Origin: Prevotellaceae bacterium
GTDB taxonomy: Bacteria; Bacteroidota; Bacteroidia; Bacteroidales; Bacteroidaceae
Direction: 5' to 3'
Assembly (NCBI GenBank): GCA_021153165.1
Contig: JAGKTZ010000046.1
Span: 1-15,269, forward strand
Length of the DNA: 15,269 bases
A program made the translations under genes and the position numbers. Positions 14,345 through 15,269 of this stretch are shown one piece after another. Each line of letters starts with the position of its first letter. The first letter of the stretch is position 1. The notes under the pieces are model-generated. The model was given only the letters and a program-made list of their open reading frames with translations, was not told where the DNA came from and did no database searches.

Positions 14345-15269
14345 ATGATTAAATTGGGGGATTGGAACGAACTCGTGGTAAATCGTTTCACAGACCATGG
14401 CGCCTATTTGGAGGGCGGAGAAGTAGGAGAAATCCTCATGCCCAACGCCTACGTCGAACGAGGCGTGCGCATCGGCGATCGCGTGACGGTGTTTGTCTAC
14501 CTGGACCAGGAGGAGAGACTCGTCGCTACGACCGAGACGCCACTGGCACGCGTGGGACAATTCGCTTGTCTGACCGTGTCGTGGGTTAATGAATTTGGCG
14601 CATTCCTGGACTGGGGATTGATGAAGGACTTGTTCGTGCCCTTCCGCGAACAGCGCCGCAAGATGGAAGTAGGTCGCTATTATATCGTATATATATACAT
14701 CGACGAAGCCTCGCACCGCATAGTGGGCACAGCTAAGGTGGACCGCTATCTCATGCCCGCTCCCGCCGGAGCCTACCGCAAGGGCGAACAGGTAGCACTA
14801 CTGGTACAGGGTCGCACAGACCTGGGCTACAAGGTCATCGTAGACCACAAATATTCTGGCCTCGTCTATCATGATCAAGCCTATGCCGAACTGCACACAG
14901 GCGACGAACTGACGGGCTTCGTGTCCCAAGTGCGCCGTGATGGCAAGGTGGATGTGTCGCCACAGGTGTTGGTGGGTATTAGTGCCTTCTCGACAATATG
15001 CATCTCGGTGGGTGTGATGTTTGCGCATAGAATGTTCAAGTATATCGACCGACTCAACCGACAACGTGCGCTGATGAATAGACGCCTGCTGACTGCGGTG
15101 TTGCGCACCGAGGAACGGTCTAAGTCTCTATTTGCCAAGGAACTGCACGATGGAATGGGGCCGCTGCTCTCATCAGCAAAGATGTCTCTGACGGCGCTCG
15201 GGGCGGCGCGTGATGATGCGCAGCGCGACCAGATTGTGACCAATACAACCCACGTTATCGAGGAGGCTA
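14345..15269 (+). CDS. CvfB-like S1 RNA-binding protein joined in frame to a sensor histidine kinase (3' partial)
   Basis: One frame runs open from the ATG at 14345 past the window end (308 codons visible). Residues 1-207 are a CvfB-type protein with three S1/OB-like units: about 1-62 (DHGAYLEGGEVGEILMP), 68-132 (VNEFGAFLDWGLMKDLFVPF at 81-100) and 145-207 (DLGYKVIVDHKYSGLVY). Family members go on to a C-terminal winged-helix domain; here that domain is absent. Instead residues 208-227 are a membrane helix (VLVGISAFSTICISVGVMFA), then a basic stretch and a HisKA_3-type dimerisation helix, TEERSKSLFAKELHDGMGPL at 255-274 with phospho-acceptor H268. The ATPase domain would lie beyond the window. 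Natural fusion, rearrangement or an assembly join are all possible. The first part alone is securely identified. Confidence 0.8.
   Translation, partial: MIKLGDWNELVVNRFTDHGAYLEGGEVGEILMPNAYVERGVRIGDRVTVFVYLDQEERLVATTETPLARVGQFACLTVSWVNEFGAFLDWGLMKDLFVPFREQRRKMEVGRYYIVYIYIDEASHRIVGTAKVDRYLMPAPAGAYRKGEQVALLVQGRTDLGYKVIVDHKYSGLVYHDQAYAELHTGDELTGFVSQVRRDGKVDVSPQVLVGISAFSTICISVGVMFAHRMFKYIDRLNRQRALMNRRLLTAVLRTEERSKSLFAKELHDGMGPLLSSAKMSLTALGAARDDAQRDQIVTNTTHVIEEA
14957..14974 (+). other. Junction between CvfB-like and histidine-kinase sequence
   Basis: Homology to the S1 protein can be followed to VRRDGKVDVSPQ (residues 196-207, ending at 14965). From V208 (14966) the sequence is that of a kinase membrane anchor. 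No stop codon or frameshift lies at the join. V208 and V210 are GTG and L209 is TTG, so an independent kinase start here is formally possible, but no leader motif supports it. Confidence 0.6.

Noticed and set aside
14207..14716. A 169-aa minus-strand frame at the lolD/S1 boundary
   Set aside because: Overlaps the ends of two supported genes on the opposite strand and shows no domain.

Overview
The window looks like chromosomal DNA from a member of the Bacteroidota, probably order Bacteroidales. Three things point there. Several promoters match the Bacteroidota primary-sigma pattern TTTG/TTG, about 19 bp, then TAnnTTTG(C); the clearest are at 9406-9436 before a tRNA and 13514-13543 before lolD. 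Genes lack Shine-Dalgarno sequences and have A/T-rich leaders. The proteins (fused ResB/CcsA, a LolD-type ATPase next to a CvfB-like S1 protein, a three-gene RND pump) are of Bacteroidales character. This placement is inference; no search was run.

Layout from left to right. (1) 1-236: an A/T-rich non-coding stretch with a 21-bp tandem repeat array. (2) 237-3284, minus strand: fucI then fucO, L-fucose isomerase and lactaldehyde reductase, with a strong hairpin between them. (3) 3285-3724: a divergent intergenic region with an inverted repeat and diverged copies of the 21-bp repeat. (4) 3725-9231, plus strand: a compact RND efflux operon of periplasmic adaptor, inner-membrane pump and TolC-family outer-membrane channel, with gaps of 10 and 4 bp. 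(5) 9406-9567: a tRNA-Pro(GGG) with its own promoter and terminator. (6) 9622-14285, plus strand: a compact ResB-CcsA cytochrome c synthase, the primosomal helicase PriA and the lipoprotein-release ATPase LolD. (7) 14345 to the window end: one open frame that starts as a CvfB-like S1 RNA-binding protein and, after residue ~207, becomes the membrane anchor and phospho-acceptor helix of a sensor histidine kinase.

Working together: FucI opens L-fucose catabolism and FucO re-oxidises NADH by reducing the L-lactaldehyde released later by the aldolase; the kinase, aldolase, permease and regulator are not in this window. The three pump proteins should form one complex across both membranes. The tRNA, ccsBA, priA, lolD and S1 genes are housekeeping functions that largely seem to have separate promoters.

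Most of the window is ordinary. The item most worth following up is the S1/histidine-kinase open frame at the right edge. It is either a real gene fusion created by a deletion or rearrangement, or an assembly join near a contig end; its predicted membrane topology argues against a simple working fusion. The 21-bp repeat, found in good form after fucO and in diverged form before fucI, is the second point of interest.
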